64,000 nt of DNA from a virus (IMGVR_UViG_3300023296_000639:1-64000); one strand, 5' to 3'. Shown: positions 31,613-39,650, numbered from the stretch's first letter. Program-made: numbers and translations. The notes: generated by a model from the letters alone, not told the origin.

Positions 31613-32355
31613 AACTAATAGCTGGTGGATGTAGCCTGATACAAGGCGCAGAGTTACAAAATACTGATAATACGTGGACTGGAAATATTGCCGAACGCCG
31701 TGGATTTGAGTATATCAACGAAGGCTATCCCGGCGCAGGTAACAGATATATCGCCAAACGCATTATTGATAGGGTATCAACGATAGACGACAATGTTGCG
31801 GTAATAGTTCAATGGTCATATCTTTCACGCTATGATTACATTTGTTCATTTGATACTAAAGAGCAGAATAGTCCTTGGTATACCCTAACACCCGCACACC
31901 TAAACTTGTCTGATAAAACGGTAGCATCGTGCTTTGGCGATGAGTATGTTCAACGCATCAAAAACTTCGGCACCGACAAGTGGGCAGAAGTTGAATATCG
32001 TATGCTTGATAGTATGAATGAACTTGACAACACACTTACACAAATCCTATTGCTACAGGAATATTTGAATAATAGAAACATCCCGTATATGTTTTCTTGT
32101 GCTGAACGATGGAACGATTTCAAACATTGGAATACATTAAAGAATAATGGTCCATCTATTTGTAGAAGTCTATACGACAGCATTGACTGGAATAAGTTTA
32201 AATGGTTTCCGCACGATTATGGCGACACAGGATTTGTATATTGGGCTAATGCACACAACTTTGAAAAGGGGCAATACGGACACCCTCTTGAAGAAGCACA
32301 TGTTGCCGCTGCTGACATTATGGAACCACATTTTATGGAGATTCTAAATGAGTAA
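31609..32355 (+). CDS. SGNH-hydrolase-like protein
   Basis: The 248-residue protein starts MKLIAGGCSLIQGAELQNTD, where the GGCSLxxG motif is the usual nucleophile block (G-x-S) of SGNH-like phage proteins. EGYPGAGNRYIA (GxxN oxyanion block), VIVQWSYLSRYD and a C-terminal YGHPLEEAHVAAAD with candidate catalytic His follow. From memory a related family in T4-like phages is annotated DUF6071. A likely role is acyl or ester hydrolysis on a glycan. Confidence 0.65.
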   Translation: MKLIAGGCSLIQGAELQNTDNTWTGNIAERRGFEYINEGYPGAGNRYIAKRIIDRVSTIDDNVAVIVQWSYLSRYDYICSFDTKEQNSPWYTLTPAHLNLSDKTVASCFGDEYVQRIKNFGTDKWAEVEYRMLDSMNELDNTLTQILLLQEYLNNRNIPYMFSCAERWNDFKHWNTLKNNGPSICRSLYDSIDWNKFKWFPHDYGDTGFVYWANAHNFEKGQYGHPLEEAHVAAADIMEPHFMEILNE

Positions 32356-32572
32356 GGAAAAGTTCTGGAAGTTATTGGCTGGTCCAACTGAAAAGTCTTG
32401 TATGAACTGTCAGTTTAAAGGCGATTATGTTACTGTTAAATGCAGTATTGATGAAAGCCCGTTTTGGGGAAATGGCAAATGGCTATGCTATAACAGAGAT
32501 GTATTGGACCACACTACATATGAACTTATTCATTATAAACAACAATGGGAATGGGATGGTGAAAGAGAATGA
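32348..32572 (+). CDS. FW-tag small Cys protein
   Basis: The 74-residue protein starts MSKEKFWKLLAGPTEKSCMNC, with KCSID and WLCYN and an end YKQQWEWDGERE. It overlaps the genes on both sides by 4-8 nt. Confidence 0.8.
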   Translation: MSKEKFWKLLAGPTEKSCMNCQFKGDYVTVKCSIDESPFWGNGKWLCYNRDVLDHTTYELIHYKQQWEWDGERE

Positions 32573-33183
32573 TTATAGAAGATTATGAAAACCCGTTTGA
32601 CGCATTATTAGATTTTGAGGATATGCTGTCGGAATATACTGGCGCACCTTATGTGGTGTTAACAGATTGTTGCACACACGCATTGGAACTGTGCTTACGG
32701 CACGAATATACAATGTGGGATGTCACATTGCCAGCCCGAACATATCTAAGTATTCCGATGATGTTAAAAAAGATTAACAAGAACTATTTCTTTAAGGATA
32801 TTGATTGGGAAGAAGATGGCGAATACGATGTCATTCCAAGTGTATACGATTCGGCAAGATTATTTGAAGAAGGAATGTTCCGTCCACGTGAAAAGCAATG
32901 CCTTAGTTTTGGGCACGGAAAACCATTGCAAATCGGCGCAGGTGGTGCTATACTATTAGATAACGCTGACGACTACGCTACCTTAAAACGTATGGCATAT
33001 GATGGTCGTAACATTCATACCTATGATAAATGGGCTGACCAAAATGTATTTGATATTGGTTATCATTATCATATGCGTCCTGAATGGGCAATAAAAGGTA
33101 TGCGGATGTTGGATGATGGTGATATCAAATCCCCGCCGCCATTCAACTATCCTGATTTGCGAGATATAACTATCAATGGATGA
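32569..33183 (+). CDS. Short DegT/StrS-type sugar aminotransferase
   Basis: The 204-residue protein matches the PLP fold of DegT/DnrJ/EryC1: YVVLTDCCTHALELCLR, TLPARTYLSIPMMLKK, PSVYDSARLFEEGMF (Asp for the ring nitrogen) and CLSFGHGKPLQIGAGGAILL with the Schiff-base Lys. Usual length is about 370, and the C-terminal domain is missing, so the protein may be a half-size phage version. It fits a nucleotide-sugar pathway with the neighbouring dehydrogenase. Confidence 0.8.
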   Translation: MIIEDYENPFDALLDFEDMLSEYTGAPYVVLTDCCTHALELCLRHEYTMWDVTLPARTYLSIPMMLKKINKNYFFKDIDWEEDGEYDVIPSVYDSARLFEEGMFRPREKQCLSFGHGKPLQIGAGGAILLDNADDYATLKRMAYDGRNIHTYDKWADQNVFDIGYHYHMRPEWAIKGMRMLDDGDIKSPPPFNYPDLRDITING

Positions 33184-33412
33184 CAGTAAACAAGAGTTTT
33201 GGAATGCGCTAACCCAGCCAACAAAAAGAACGTGTGATAACTGTTTCTTTAACGAAGCTACGGTTAGCACCACATCGTGTTCATTGCGGGCTGGATTAAT
33301 GTGCGATGTTCATAATGATTATATTTACTCATCGGTTGCAAACACAAGTAGCAGACCTTTTAACACGTATAAAGCAAAAAGATTATGGGAATGGGATAGA
33401 AAAAATGCATAA
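33176..33412 (+). CDS. FW-tag small Cys protein
   Basis: The 78-residue protein starts MDDSKQEFWNALTQPTKRTC, with CDNCFFN, SCSLR and MCDVH and an end KRLWEWDRKNA. The KQEFW tag and four to five cysteines are kept. Coupled to both neighbours. Confidence 0.8.
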   Translation: MDDSKQEFWNALTQPTKRTCDNCFFNEATVSTTSCSLRAGLMCDVHNDYIYSSVANTSSRPFNTYKAKRLWEWDRKNA

Positions 33413-33911
33413 AATAGAAAAGATGACACCGTTTTGGGACGATGAATATAAGTTTTTAGATTATCAACGAGAAGCATTCAATGACCCTGAGTTGTTGAAT
33501 CAATGGAAGAAAGACGGTTATACCCACAAATACTATGTAGGCAAGATGGCTGATTTCCGCAAGGAACAACCGTCTTGGAATAACCTAGTCAAAGAACATT
33601 TCCGTCATTGGAATGATGTTGGAACAAGTTATTATGTGATGGAAACAGGCGTTATTCTACCAGAACACGCAGACCTGTACGCACGATATAAACAGGCTTA
33701 CGAGTTATGGCACAACGAGAATATTAATCGTGCAGTGATCTTCTTAGAGGATCGAAAGCCGGGACACATCTTTGAGATTGATGGCGAATGTCTTAACTGG
33801 AAAGCTGGTGATTATGTCGTTTGGCAGAACGATAATAAGCATTCTGCCGCAAACATCGGGATTGAACCCCGATATACATTACAGGTGACAGGATGGACCA
33901 AAGCGACTTAA
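33405..33911 (+). CDS. 2OG-Fe(II) oxygenase-like protein
   Basis: The 168-residue protein has VILPEHADLYARYK (HxD iron ligands), GHIFEIDGECLNWKAGDYVV, WQNDNKHSAANIG (distal His) and EPRYTLQVTGW (2-oxoglutarate-binding Arg). This is the jelly-roll oxygenase layout seen in several aquatic phages. It could hydroxylate a sugar, peptide or base; the context of sugar enzymes favours a small molecule or glycan. Start 33405 overlaps the preceding gene. Confidence 0.7.
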   Translation: MHKIEKMTPFWDDEYKFLDYQREAFNDPELLNQWKKDGYTHKYYVGKMADFRKEQPSWNNLVKEHFRHWNDVGTSYYVMETGVILPEHADLYARYKQAYELWHNENINRAVIFLEDRKPGHIFEIDGECLNWKAGDYVVWQNDNKHSAANIGIEPRYTLQVTGWTKAT

Positions 33912-33912
33912 A

Positions 33913-34152
33913 ATGAATAAAGAAAAGTTTTGGAAAGCATTGCGTGAACCAACACACCATAACTGCCGTAACTGTAAACATCTTGATCATTTTGCGAATA
34001 TGGGTATGGGAAATTACTCTGTTGTGTGTGACACCAAATCTGAAAATGGTCGTATGCTAGACCCTGATTGTGCTAGCATTTCACACCCAATCAGTGGAGC
34101 CACCCGAGCATTATATAAAGATAATTGGGAATGGAATGGAAAAGATGAATAA
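33913..34152 (+). CDS. FW-tag small Cys protein
   Basis: The 79-residue protein starts MNKEKFWKALREPTHHNCRNC, with VVCDT and DCASIS and an end KDNWEWNGKDE. It is a canonical member with four cysteines. Coupled downstream to 34145. Confidence 0.8.
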   Translation: MNKEKFWKALREPTHHNCRNCKHLDHFANMGMGNYSVVCDTKSENGRMLDPDCASISHPISGATRALYKDNWEWNGKDE

Positions 34153-34345
34153 AGATAAAGAACTGTTTTGGGAAGAACTCTGCGCCGACCCACCAGAACC
34201 AAAACCATATATAGTATCATATTACGATGATGGACATCACGTAGAGGTAGAATATTCGGATGGAAGTATTAGTGCGTGGGGCAAAGATATAGAAGAAGAA
34301 CTGATGCGATTGTTGGTAACCGAGATTGAAGATGATAGTAAATAG
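34145..34345 (+). CDS. FW tag fused to a short acidic domain
   Basis: The 66-residue protein starts MNKDKELFWEELCADPPEPK and continues with YIVSYYDDGHHVEVEYSDGS and an acidic helix. It has no CxxC and no WEWDG. Together with 23215 and 54990 it shows the FW tag on unrelated bodies. Confidence 0.7.
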   Translation: MNKDKELFWEELCADPPEPKPYIVSYYDDGHHVEVEYSDGSISAWGKDIEEELMRLLVTEIEDDSK

Positions 34346-35351
34346 CAATAACGAATGGGATAAGTTACATGATGTGGTGGTTGGTGTATCCAACTTTGCC
34401 CGTTTCCCTACCGAAGACCCTTTATTCAGTATGCAATCCATCACTACTAAATGGAAAGAAACATCGTTGCCACAAGGAAACTTTGATAAGAAAGTTAAAA
34501 CTAAGGCGACCGAGAACCTTATGGATATCGTTCTTCGTCTTGAGCAATATGGAATCAAAACACGAGTCCCAGCGAAACTTGACTACCGTGAAACACATAA
34601 CAACTACTATTGGGAAACCGACGGTATGTATGGCTATTGTCCACGTGACGTTCTACTAGTAGTCGGCAACCGTGTCATTGAAACACCAATGGCGTATAGA
34701 AGCCGTTGGTATGAGTTCCAAGGATACGAACACATTAAACGAGATGCAATAAAGGATGGGGCAGTATGGTTCAGTGCACCTAAACCAGCATTATTCGATG
34801 ATGATTTCAAACTTGACCACGACAATAACAAGATGATACTTACCGAAGACTATCCTATCTTCGACGCAGCAAACGTATGCAGGGTGAATGATGATCTACT
34901 ATACCTTGTAAGTGAGACAGGTAACTATCGTGGCGGCGAATGGTTACAGCAAATGCTACCTGATAAGACCGTTCATATTCTTGATAACCTATATAGTTAT
35001 GCTCATATCGATAGCACTATTTGTCCGCTTAAAGAAGGATTGGTTATGCTTAATGCCAATCGTGTAAATGAAAGCAACTGCCCGAAGGTCTTTAAGGATT
35101 GGGAAAAGATTTACATTACCGAAGAAGAAGTTGTGGCACAATATTTCAAAGACTACCCGTATGCGTCTAAGTGGATTGCATTGAACTTATTGGTTATTGA
35201 GCCGGGTTTGGTGTTGATGGAATCAGGACAACCATACATTAAAAAACGACTTGAAGCGCACGGCATTGAGGTTATTGACACGCCAATGGATATGGCACGA
35301 ACACTTGGTGGAGGGATTCATTGTTGCACACTTGACTTACATCGTAGCTAA
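34332..35351 (+). CDS. Amidinotransferase-family protein
   Basis: The 339-residue protein is of the guanidine-group-modifying superfamily. It has VVVGVSNFARFP at the start, ETDGMY and PRDVLLVVGN, PIFDAANVCR (Asp near the substrate), SYAHIDSTICPL (His-x-Asp) and a C-terminal GGGIHCCTLDLHR with the nucleophilic Cys. The closest functional class is glycine/inosamine amidinotransferase. It could add amidine to an amine of a sugar or polyamine. Start at the ATG 34332 overlapping the previous gene. Confidence 0.8.
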   Translation: MIVNSNNEWDKLHDVVVGVSNFARFPTEDPLFSMQSITTKWKETSLPQGNFDKKVKTKATENLMDIVLRLEQYGIKTRVPAKLDYRETHNNYYWETDGMYGYCPRDVLLVVGNRVIETPMAYRSRWYEFQGYEHIKRDAIKDGAVWFSAPKPALFDDDFKLDHDNNKMILTEDYPIFDAANVCRVNDDLLYLVSETGNYRGGEWLQQMLPDKTVHILDNLYSYAHIDSTICPLKEGLVMLNANRVNESNCPKVFKDWEKIYITEEEVVAQYFKDYPYASKWIALNLLVIEPGLVLMESGQPYIKKRLEAHGIEVIDTPMDMARTLGGGIHCCTLDLHRS

Positions 35352-35383
35352 ATACAGTAGCGGTATAAGGAATAATAATAATA

Positions 35384-36073
35384 ATGAACACTACCGAATT
35401 TACGGCAATTGCTGTAGACTTTACATCTATTACTGATGTTGCAAAGTTAAGTGAACTTGCTGCTATCAAAACGCATATGGTATTGTCCGTTATCAAACAG
35501 GATTTTACTACCGTGCTGAGTGTTGGCAATAGCCTTGTTGCCTATGGTCTTGCTGACCTTGGGTATAAGGTATATATAATTGATGACCGATTATTTCTAC
35601 ATAAAAATATTGTGTATATTACAGAACCTACCCAGAAATACGATTTGGTATTGGCTATGGATCAAGCCACCACGTATTGCGATAGTAACGATAAACAACA
35701 AGCCAAGGTTAAACTATTTGCCAGCTACACTAAAAAATATTTTGTGACCACAGTGATGGATTATAAAAATACCACTAATAGGATTTTTGAAGAACCATTT
35801 TATATCAAAACTGGTAATGACGAACGAGTGGTATTGCATCATCGCAAATGGGATAATAATGATCGACAGGCGTGGACACATTACACTTACATTACTGACG
35901 AAAATCATGTAACCACAATGCATGGACCATATAATAGACGAACGATGTATTTCAAACAGCTTGCCAAGTTCTTATTTGACAACGGTGTAAAAAAATATAA
36001 TGTCCATAAAGAACCCTTATATAAGGGTGTATATAGTAAAACATTTCAACATATTGTTACGGCGGAGTTTTAA
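35384..36073 (+). CDS. Rossmann-like protein, possible methyltransferase
   Basis: The 229-residue protein contains VLSVGNSLVAYGLADLGYKV followed by YIIDDR (motif I-like and acidic loop), YDLVLAMDQATTYCDS (motif IV position) and YFVTTVMDYKNT. This order fits a diverged SAM methyltransferase, but the glycine-rich loop is not canonical. The C-terminal RRTMYFKQLAKFLFDNGVKK is helical. A weak octamer (CTAAATA, 35348-35354) and AAGGA precede it. Confidence 0.5.
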   Translation: MNTTEFTAIAVDFTSITDVAKLSELAAIKTHMVLSVIKQDFTTVLSVGNSLVAYGLADLGYKVYIIDDRLFLHKNIVYITEPTQKYDLVLAMDQATTYCDSNDKQQAKVKLFASYTKKYFVTTVMDYKNTTNRIFEEPFYIKTGNDERVVLHHRKWDNNDRQAWTHYTYITDENHVTTMHGPYNRRTMYFKQLAKFLFDNGVKKYNVHKEPLYKGVYSKTFQHIVTAEF

Positions 36074-36076
36074 TAG

Positions 36077-36084
36077 GATAAATA
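36077..36084 (+). promoter_or_regulatory. T4-type late promoter octamer
   Basis: GATAAATA, 7 nt ahead of ATG 36092; leaderless transcription predicted. Confidence 0.6.
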
Positions 36085-36091
36085 TATATTG

Positions 36092-36370
36092 ATGAAGGTA
36101 CGCATAAGTCAAGTCAAAAATCACGCACAAAAGTTCAAGTGCTGGCTAGATGCCGGAACCCACTATTATTATGGTCGTTCATACGTTGACCACACCAATC
36201 TTACCCCCGAAATGATTAAAACCGAATCCGATATCGAAGTTTATCTCAAACAACAAGAAGCAGATTTCGTAAAAACCCACACAGTAGGATGCCTACCCGA
36301 ATGGGTTATTGATTTCAAAAGCCCTAAAGATATTATGTACTTCTCATTAAAATGGGTTGACAACCGATAG
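36092..36370 (+). CDS. Hypothetical protein
   Basis: The 92-residue protein starts MKVRISQVKNHAQKFKCWLD, with GTHYYYGRSYVDHTNLTPEM and an end MYFSLKWVDNR. No domain recognised. The late-type promoter suggests virion or assembly use. Confidence 0.6.
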   Translation: MKVRISQVKNHAQKFKCWLDAGTHYYYGRSYVDHTNLTPEMIKTESDIEVYLKQQEADFVKTHTVGCLPEWVIDFKSPKDIMYFSLKWVDNR

Positions 36371-36407
36371 ATTTCTACGTATACTCTGTAAAGATAAGGA
36401 GATACAA

Positions 36408-36608
36408 ATGATTACCACCCCTATAACTCTAGCATTATTGTTAATGATTGTGACCAGCATGATTCGTGTTTTGATGAATGGGGAAAATGGCAGCAATATT
36501 GATAAGATTATGGCGATGGCGATGACCCTCGCGCCGCTAATGGTAGTCACTGGCATGGTGTTTATATCCTATGTCGTCTTCAACTTCATTTCCGCACTGA
36601 TCGGCTAA
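36408..36608 (+). CDS. Small two-helix membrane protein
   Basis: The 66-residue protein has two membrane helices (about 5-25 and 42-64) separated by NGENGSNIDK. AAGGAGA lies 6 nt before ATG 36408, which fixes the start. Its stop overlaps the next FW-tag gene by 1 nt. Confidence 0.65.
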   Translation: MITTPITLALLLMIVTSMIRVLMNGENGSNIDKIMAMAMTLAPLMVVTGMVFISYVVFNFISALIG

Positions 36609-36898
36609 TGAACAAACAACAATTTTTCAAGGCCCTCTCAGAACCCACTGTAAAAGCCAAACGAATGAATAAAGAAGAATTCTGGCAAGCATTGAGTCAA
36701 CCTATATTTCACAGGCACACTTGCGCCTCTTGTAAATACGCCGAGCATGGTAATCCTAAAGGATGGGGGGCGGACCATGACCAGACGTACGATTACAAAC
36801 CCTGTATGGTGTGCCAAACCACGCCCCCGAACGATCTAATGCATAAAGACAATGCATGGGAATGGGATGGTAAAACTATGCCTGATGATGAGTATTAA
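36608..36898 (+). CDS. FW-tag protein with duplicated tag
   Basis: The 96-residue protein carries two tags: MNKQQFFKALSEPTVKAKR at the start and MNKEEFWQALSQPIF from residue 20. The usual CASCKYA, PCMVC and NAWEWDGKTM follow. The arrangement is best explained by one cassette start being fused to a complete second copy. The internal Met could still serve as a second start. Confidence 0.8.
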   Translation: MNKQQFFKALSEPTVKAKRMNKEEFWQALSQPIFHRHTCASCKYAEHGNPKGWGADHDQTYDYKPCMVCQTTPPNDLMHKDNAWEWDGKTMPDDEY

Positions 36899-36899
36899 T

Positions 36900-37127
36900 A
36901 TGAATAGCGAAAAAGAAGAGTTCTGGAATACATTGACCGATCCTGTATTTAAGGCTTATGGATGTGGAACCTGCAAATATAAAGAAAATGTCACGAAGAA
37001 GGGGGAGTGTCGGCACCCCGATAATATACGGTATGATGTTTGCAATTCATGGATTCATCCATCCATGACTAACAATAATCTATGGGCGTGGGATGGTGAA
37101 ACCTATCACGATTATGAGTATGAATAA
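36900..37127 (+). CDS. FW-tag small Cys protein
   Basis: The 75-residue protein starts MNSEKEEFWNTLTDPVFKAY, with CGTCKYK, ECRHP and VCNSW and an end NLWAWDGETYHDYEYE. It is closely related to the following gene (37120), a recent tandem pair. Confidence 0.8.
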   Translation: MNSEKEEFWNTLTDPVFKAYGCGTCKYKENVTKKGECRHPDNIRYDVCNSWIHPSMTNNNLWAWDGETYHDYEYE

Positions 37128-37332
37128 AGAAAAAGAAGAGTTCTGGAATACATTGACTGAGCCTGTATTTAATGAATATGGATGCAATACATGTAAATAT
37201 GAGAGTGGGATTGGATGCTCCCATCCCGACATTGCCGGGACAAGCCTACTGTCCAGATGCACATCCTACAAGCATCCCTCTACCACCTCTTATAACCAAT
37301 GGGAATGGGATGGCAAAACCTATAATGAATAA
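37120..37332 (+). CDS. FW-tag small Cys protein
   Basis: The 70-residue protein starts MNKEKEEFWNTLTEPVFNEY, with CNTCKYE, GCSHP and RCTSY and an end YNQWEWDGKTYNE. The KEKEEFWNTLT block is shared with 36900. It is the last plus-strand gene before the convergent transporter gene. Confidence 0.8.
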   Translation: MNKEKEEFWNTLTEPVFNEYGCNTCKYESGIGCSHPDIAGTSLLSRCTSYKHPSTTSYNQWEWDGKTYNE

Positions 37333-37335
37333 TCG

Positions 37336-38295
37336 TTAAGAAATGTTTTCTTCAAACTCTTTTAGTCGTTTCCATATACTTCGTAGTTCTGTTATCTGTG
37401 TCCAGTTTTCTATGGGCAAACTAAACGCCTGATACACCTTCTGAAATGCATTGGACACTTGAACCAGCGTTCCCAATAAGATGGCACCGGTGAACAGGCT
37501 AGGCCCCATAACGAGGTAAGGTGCAATGACCATAAACTGCCCTAGTATATTTGTCCATAGATCAAAGTAACCATAATGATTAAATAGTCTTTGATAGTTT
37601 ACCTTAATGCCACTGAATAGATCAATCAATGTTTCTTCGTAGCCGTATCGTAGTTTGTCATCCTCTGCATACACCAACTCTTTACGGAACCGTGCTTCTA
37701 CCCTTTGGTTATTGTATTCAAGACCGGGAAGGAACCATCCAACAAACCATGAAACAATAATGCCACCAAAACTAACAGCAATGGCAAGCCATACAAGACT
37801 ACCGGGAATACTGGCAAATGGCTCAATACTCACCCCTCCGGAAAGTGTCCAAAGGATTGGAATAAAAGCAATGACCATCATAAATGCCCGAACAACTTGT
37901 AGCCCGAGCGTTTCAACGATCCGGGCGAAGCGATACGTATCTTCTTGAATACGCTGACTGGCACCTTCTATCTCCCTCATAACCAGCCGCCATCGTGGGA
38001 TGTAACTGAATGTTATTGCCTCACGCCATCGCATAGCATACATTCTGGTGAACCAGTTTGTCACCGTAACGACAGCGACATATGGCATCGCAAGATAAAA
38101 GAATGTCATCAGGCTATCCCAAAACTCTTGAATATCATGCTCAGTTGCCTTTTGTAAAATATTATAGAATGAACCATACCATTCATTTATTTGAACTGTA
38201 AGATACACTTGGAAAGATAATGAGACGAAGAGTAGTAATAAACCACCCCAAGCCCATAGACGCCATTGCGGTGAGCAGAAAAACGATTTTATCAT
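37336..38295 (-). CDS. SbmA/BacA-like inner-membrane transporter
   Basis: The 319-residue protein has six to seven membrane helices. Typical SbmA/BacA segments are INEWYGSFYNILQKA, EFWDSLMTFFYLAMPYVAV, AMRWREAITFSYIPRW, RIQEDTYRFARIVETLG, RFRKELVYAEDDKLRYGYEE and AFQKVYQAFSLPIENWTQIT. SbmA and BacA import peptides, including microcins and Pro-rich antimicrobial peptides, using the proton gradient. The phage protein lacks the first helix region of the 400-residue bacterial proteins. It has its own late octamer on the minus strand. A phage copy is unusual. Confidence 0.85.
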   Translation of the reverse strand: MIKSFFCSPQWRLWAWGGLLLLFVSLSFQVYLTVQINEWYGSFYNILQKATEHDIQEFWDSLMTFFYLAMPYVAVVTVTNWFTRMYAMRWREAITFSYIPRWRLVMREIEGASQRIQEDTYRFARIVETLGLQVVRAFMMVIAFIPILWTLSGGVSIEPFASIPGSLVWLAIAVSFGGIIVSWFVGWFLPGLEYNNQRVEARFRKELVYAEDDKLRYGYEETLIDLFSGIKVNYQRLFNHYGYFDLWTNILGQFMVIAPYLVMGPSLFTGAILLGTLVQVSNAFQKVYQAFSLPIENWTQITELRSIWKRLKEFEENIS

Positions 38296-38299
38296 ACCG

Positions 38300-38307
38300 T
38301 ATTTATA
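38300..38307 (-). promoter_or_regulatory. T4-type late promoter of the SbmA-like gene
   Basis: TATAAATA read on the minus strand, 4 nt before the start codon at 38295. Confidence 0.6.
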
Positions 38308-38313
38308 AAAGTT

Positions 38314-38342
38314 TTGACCCCTGTGAGGAAAAGTGATACAAT
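38314..38342 (+). promoter_or_regulatory. Orphan sigma70 promoter
   Basis: TTGACC 38314-38319, a 17-nt spacer and TACAAT 38337-38342, preceded by TGA as in the repeated promoter units of 1-110. It points into the 3' end of the minus-strand GIY-YIG gene and has no plus-strand gene. Confidence 0.45.
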
Positions 38343-38394
38343 AAGATGTAGCAATCCGGTTACGCTCATAAATTATGGTTACTACCGTTTTGTT

Positions 38395-38850
38395 CTACTT
38401 GCCTATATATATGTAGGTTCGTAAAAAGTTTAATAACTCCGCATCAGGATGAGGCATAGCACCATTATGTATCATATGTGCAAATATTAGTTTTCCTAGT
38501 TGCTGCTGTAATTTTACAAATTCAGGGTCAGCTTTTTTCCCCTTTCGTTTACTTCCGCCACCCGCCGTGCTGTTATATCCATCACCATGGAATGTATTGT
38601 ATTCATTGATGAAGTGAGGTTCCATTGTGTTCAAAGTATGATCTTCGTCGAGGCTTTGGTAGATGGTTTCAACAATGAAGTTTTCAGGACCATGCTTCAC
38701 AATAGCTGCTTGGAACAGTGATTTCCCCCCACGATTTGCGGCTACTTTGTGTGATGACCATCTATGCTGCGGTGAATATGATGTAAATCCTATATAAGAT
38801 TTGTTGTTGATTTGATTGGTGATTTTATATATAGTATAAATATTTGACAT
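38395..38850 (-). CDS. GIY-YIG homing endonuclease
   Basis: The 151-residue protein starts with YTIYKITNQINNKSYIGFTS (the GIY-YIG pair), RWSSHK, NFIVETIYQSLDEDHTLNTM, EPHFINEYNTFHGDGYN (catalytic Glu, Asn) and GGGSKRKGKK. It is of the T4 Seg type. It has an AAAGGAG ribosome-binding site, and its leader of about 75 nt is shared with the HNH gene at 60337. Confidence 0.85.
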   Translation of the reverse strand: MSNIYTIYKITNQINNKSYIGFTSYSPQHRWSSHKVAANRGGKSLFQAAIVKHGPENFIVETIYQSLDEDHTLNTMEPHFINEYNTFHGDGYNSTAGGGSKRKGKKADPEFVKLQQQLGKLIFAHMIHNGAMPHPDAELLNFLRTYIYIGK

Positions 38851-38925
38851 TGCTGATGCTCCTTTAAAGCGTTAGAGTAAGTGGATATTTCAGTATCGTG
38901 ACTTACATCTTTATTTAGCTATGTT
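38851..38925 (-). repeat. Leader shared by two different homing endonuclease genes
   Basis: Read on the minus strand it contains ATGTAAGTCACGAT, CACTTACTCTAA, AAAGGAG and ATCAGCA before the ATG. The same blocks in the same order lie at 60270-60336 before the HNH gene. A 24-nt part (CTTACTCTAACGCTTTAAAG and onward) also occurs on the plus strand at 39262-39285 inside a small gene. Confidence 0.7.
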
Positions 38926-39046
38926 CCCGCCGCAATGCTGCATAGCAACATCAACATGGTGATTTGATAGACTTACCTACTAAATAATGTTATAATAAGA
39001 ACAATGAAAACACATTAACACTTTAACAACACGTAGGAGAGACAAA

Positions 39047-39181
39047 ATGTTTGGTTTAAAGAAGAAGCATCCGCAACAGCGGGATTACGATACGTATCTT
39101 CGCACAGAATTTCGTGAAGAATACAAGCACCACCAGAAGCCATCACCGGCATATCTGTATGGTATGCGTTTTTTCTGGTAG
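39047..39181 (+). CDS. Hypothetical basic protein
   Basis: The 44-residue protein MFGLKKKHPQQRDYDTYLRT ends KPSPAYLYGMRFFW. TAGGAGAG lies 7 nt before the ATG; a TATAAT (38991-38996) lies 50 nt upstream. First of four small genes in a row. Confidence 0.55.
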   Translation: MFGLKKKHPQQRDYDTYLRTEFREEYKHHQKPSPAYLYGMRFFW

Positions 39182-39192
39182 GGGATATAACT

Positions 39193-39357
39193 ATGAATTT
39201 ATTTAATGGAATCATTTCGCTATTTAAGCGCAAAGAAATGACAGATACGAGTTATATCTTGACTTACTCTAACGCTTTAAAGGAGCCAAGGACATTTATG
39301 ATCTTGAGCATCGTGAGAATGCTTGGAAAAGAGGCAAGAGACTATGAATATATTTAA
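39193..39357 (+). CDS. Hypothetical protein carrying an endonuclease-leader sequence
   Basis: The 54-residue frame MNLFNGIISLFKRKEMTDTS continues through codons YSNALKEP that are identical in DNA to part of the GIY-YIG leader on the opposite strand at 38858-38881. Its last codons overlap the next gene. It may be a disrupted gene whose middle was replaced by the leader piece. Confidence 0.4.
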   Translation: MNLFNGIISLFKRKEMTDTSYILTYSNALKEPRTFMILSIVRMLGKEARDYEYI

Positions 39358-39484
39358 AAGAATTGGTGGATACTTCATTAGTGAGGAATTCATTCAAGCC
39401 CGTACACGTACAGCATTGTCACGTGCGGGTATTACAAGAGAACGACTAGAACAACTCAAACAGGAGAGAATTAAGAATGTTTAA
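39344..39484 (+). CDS. Hypothetical protein, DUF1127-like feel
   Basis: The 46-residue protein MNIFKRIGGYFISEEFIQAR ends LSRAGITRERLEQLKQERIK. The RTALSRAGITRERL segment is reminiscent of DUF1127 (LxDxGIxRxxI), known mainly from alphaproteobacteria; this is a weak resemblance. Overlaps neighbours. Confidence 0.5.
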   Translation: MNIFKRIGGYFISEEFIQARTRTALSRAGITRERLEQLKQERIKNV

Positions 39485-39650
39485 ATTAGAAGATATGCAA
39501 AAAGCTTTCACACCCGAAGGTTTCGTAACAGCAATGGAAAAGATGCAGAGCAACTATTTCAGTGCGATTGAACAAGGTCTTGAAGCACAGCGCAAAGCTG
39601 CAAAAGAAGGTCTTATTGCATTCAAGAAGGTATCTGCACAAAGCAAATAA
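39477..39650 (+). CDS. Hypothetical helical protein, phasin-like
   Basis: The 57-residue protein has the sequence pattern of short phasin-type helices: AMEKMQSNYFSAIEQGLEAQ and RKAAKEGLIAFKKVS. It overlaps the previous stop. Function unknown. Confidence 0.55.
   Translation: MFKLEDMQKAFTPEGFVTAMEKMQSNYFSAIEQGLEAQRKAAKEGLIAFKKVSAQSK

Noticed and set aside
39193-39357. Sigma70 promoter TTGACT at 39259 within the small gene
   Set aside because: It lies inside the copied endonuclease-leader sequence and has no matching -10 box at 16-18 nt.
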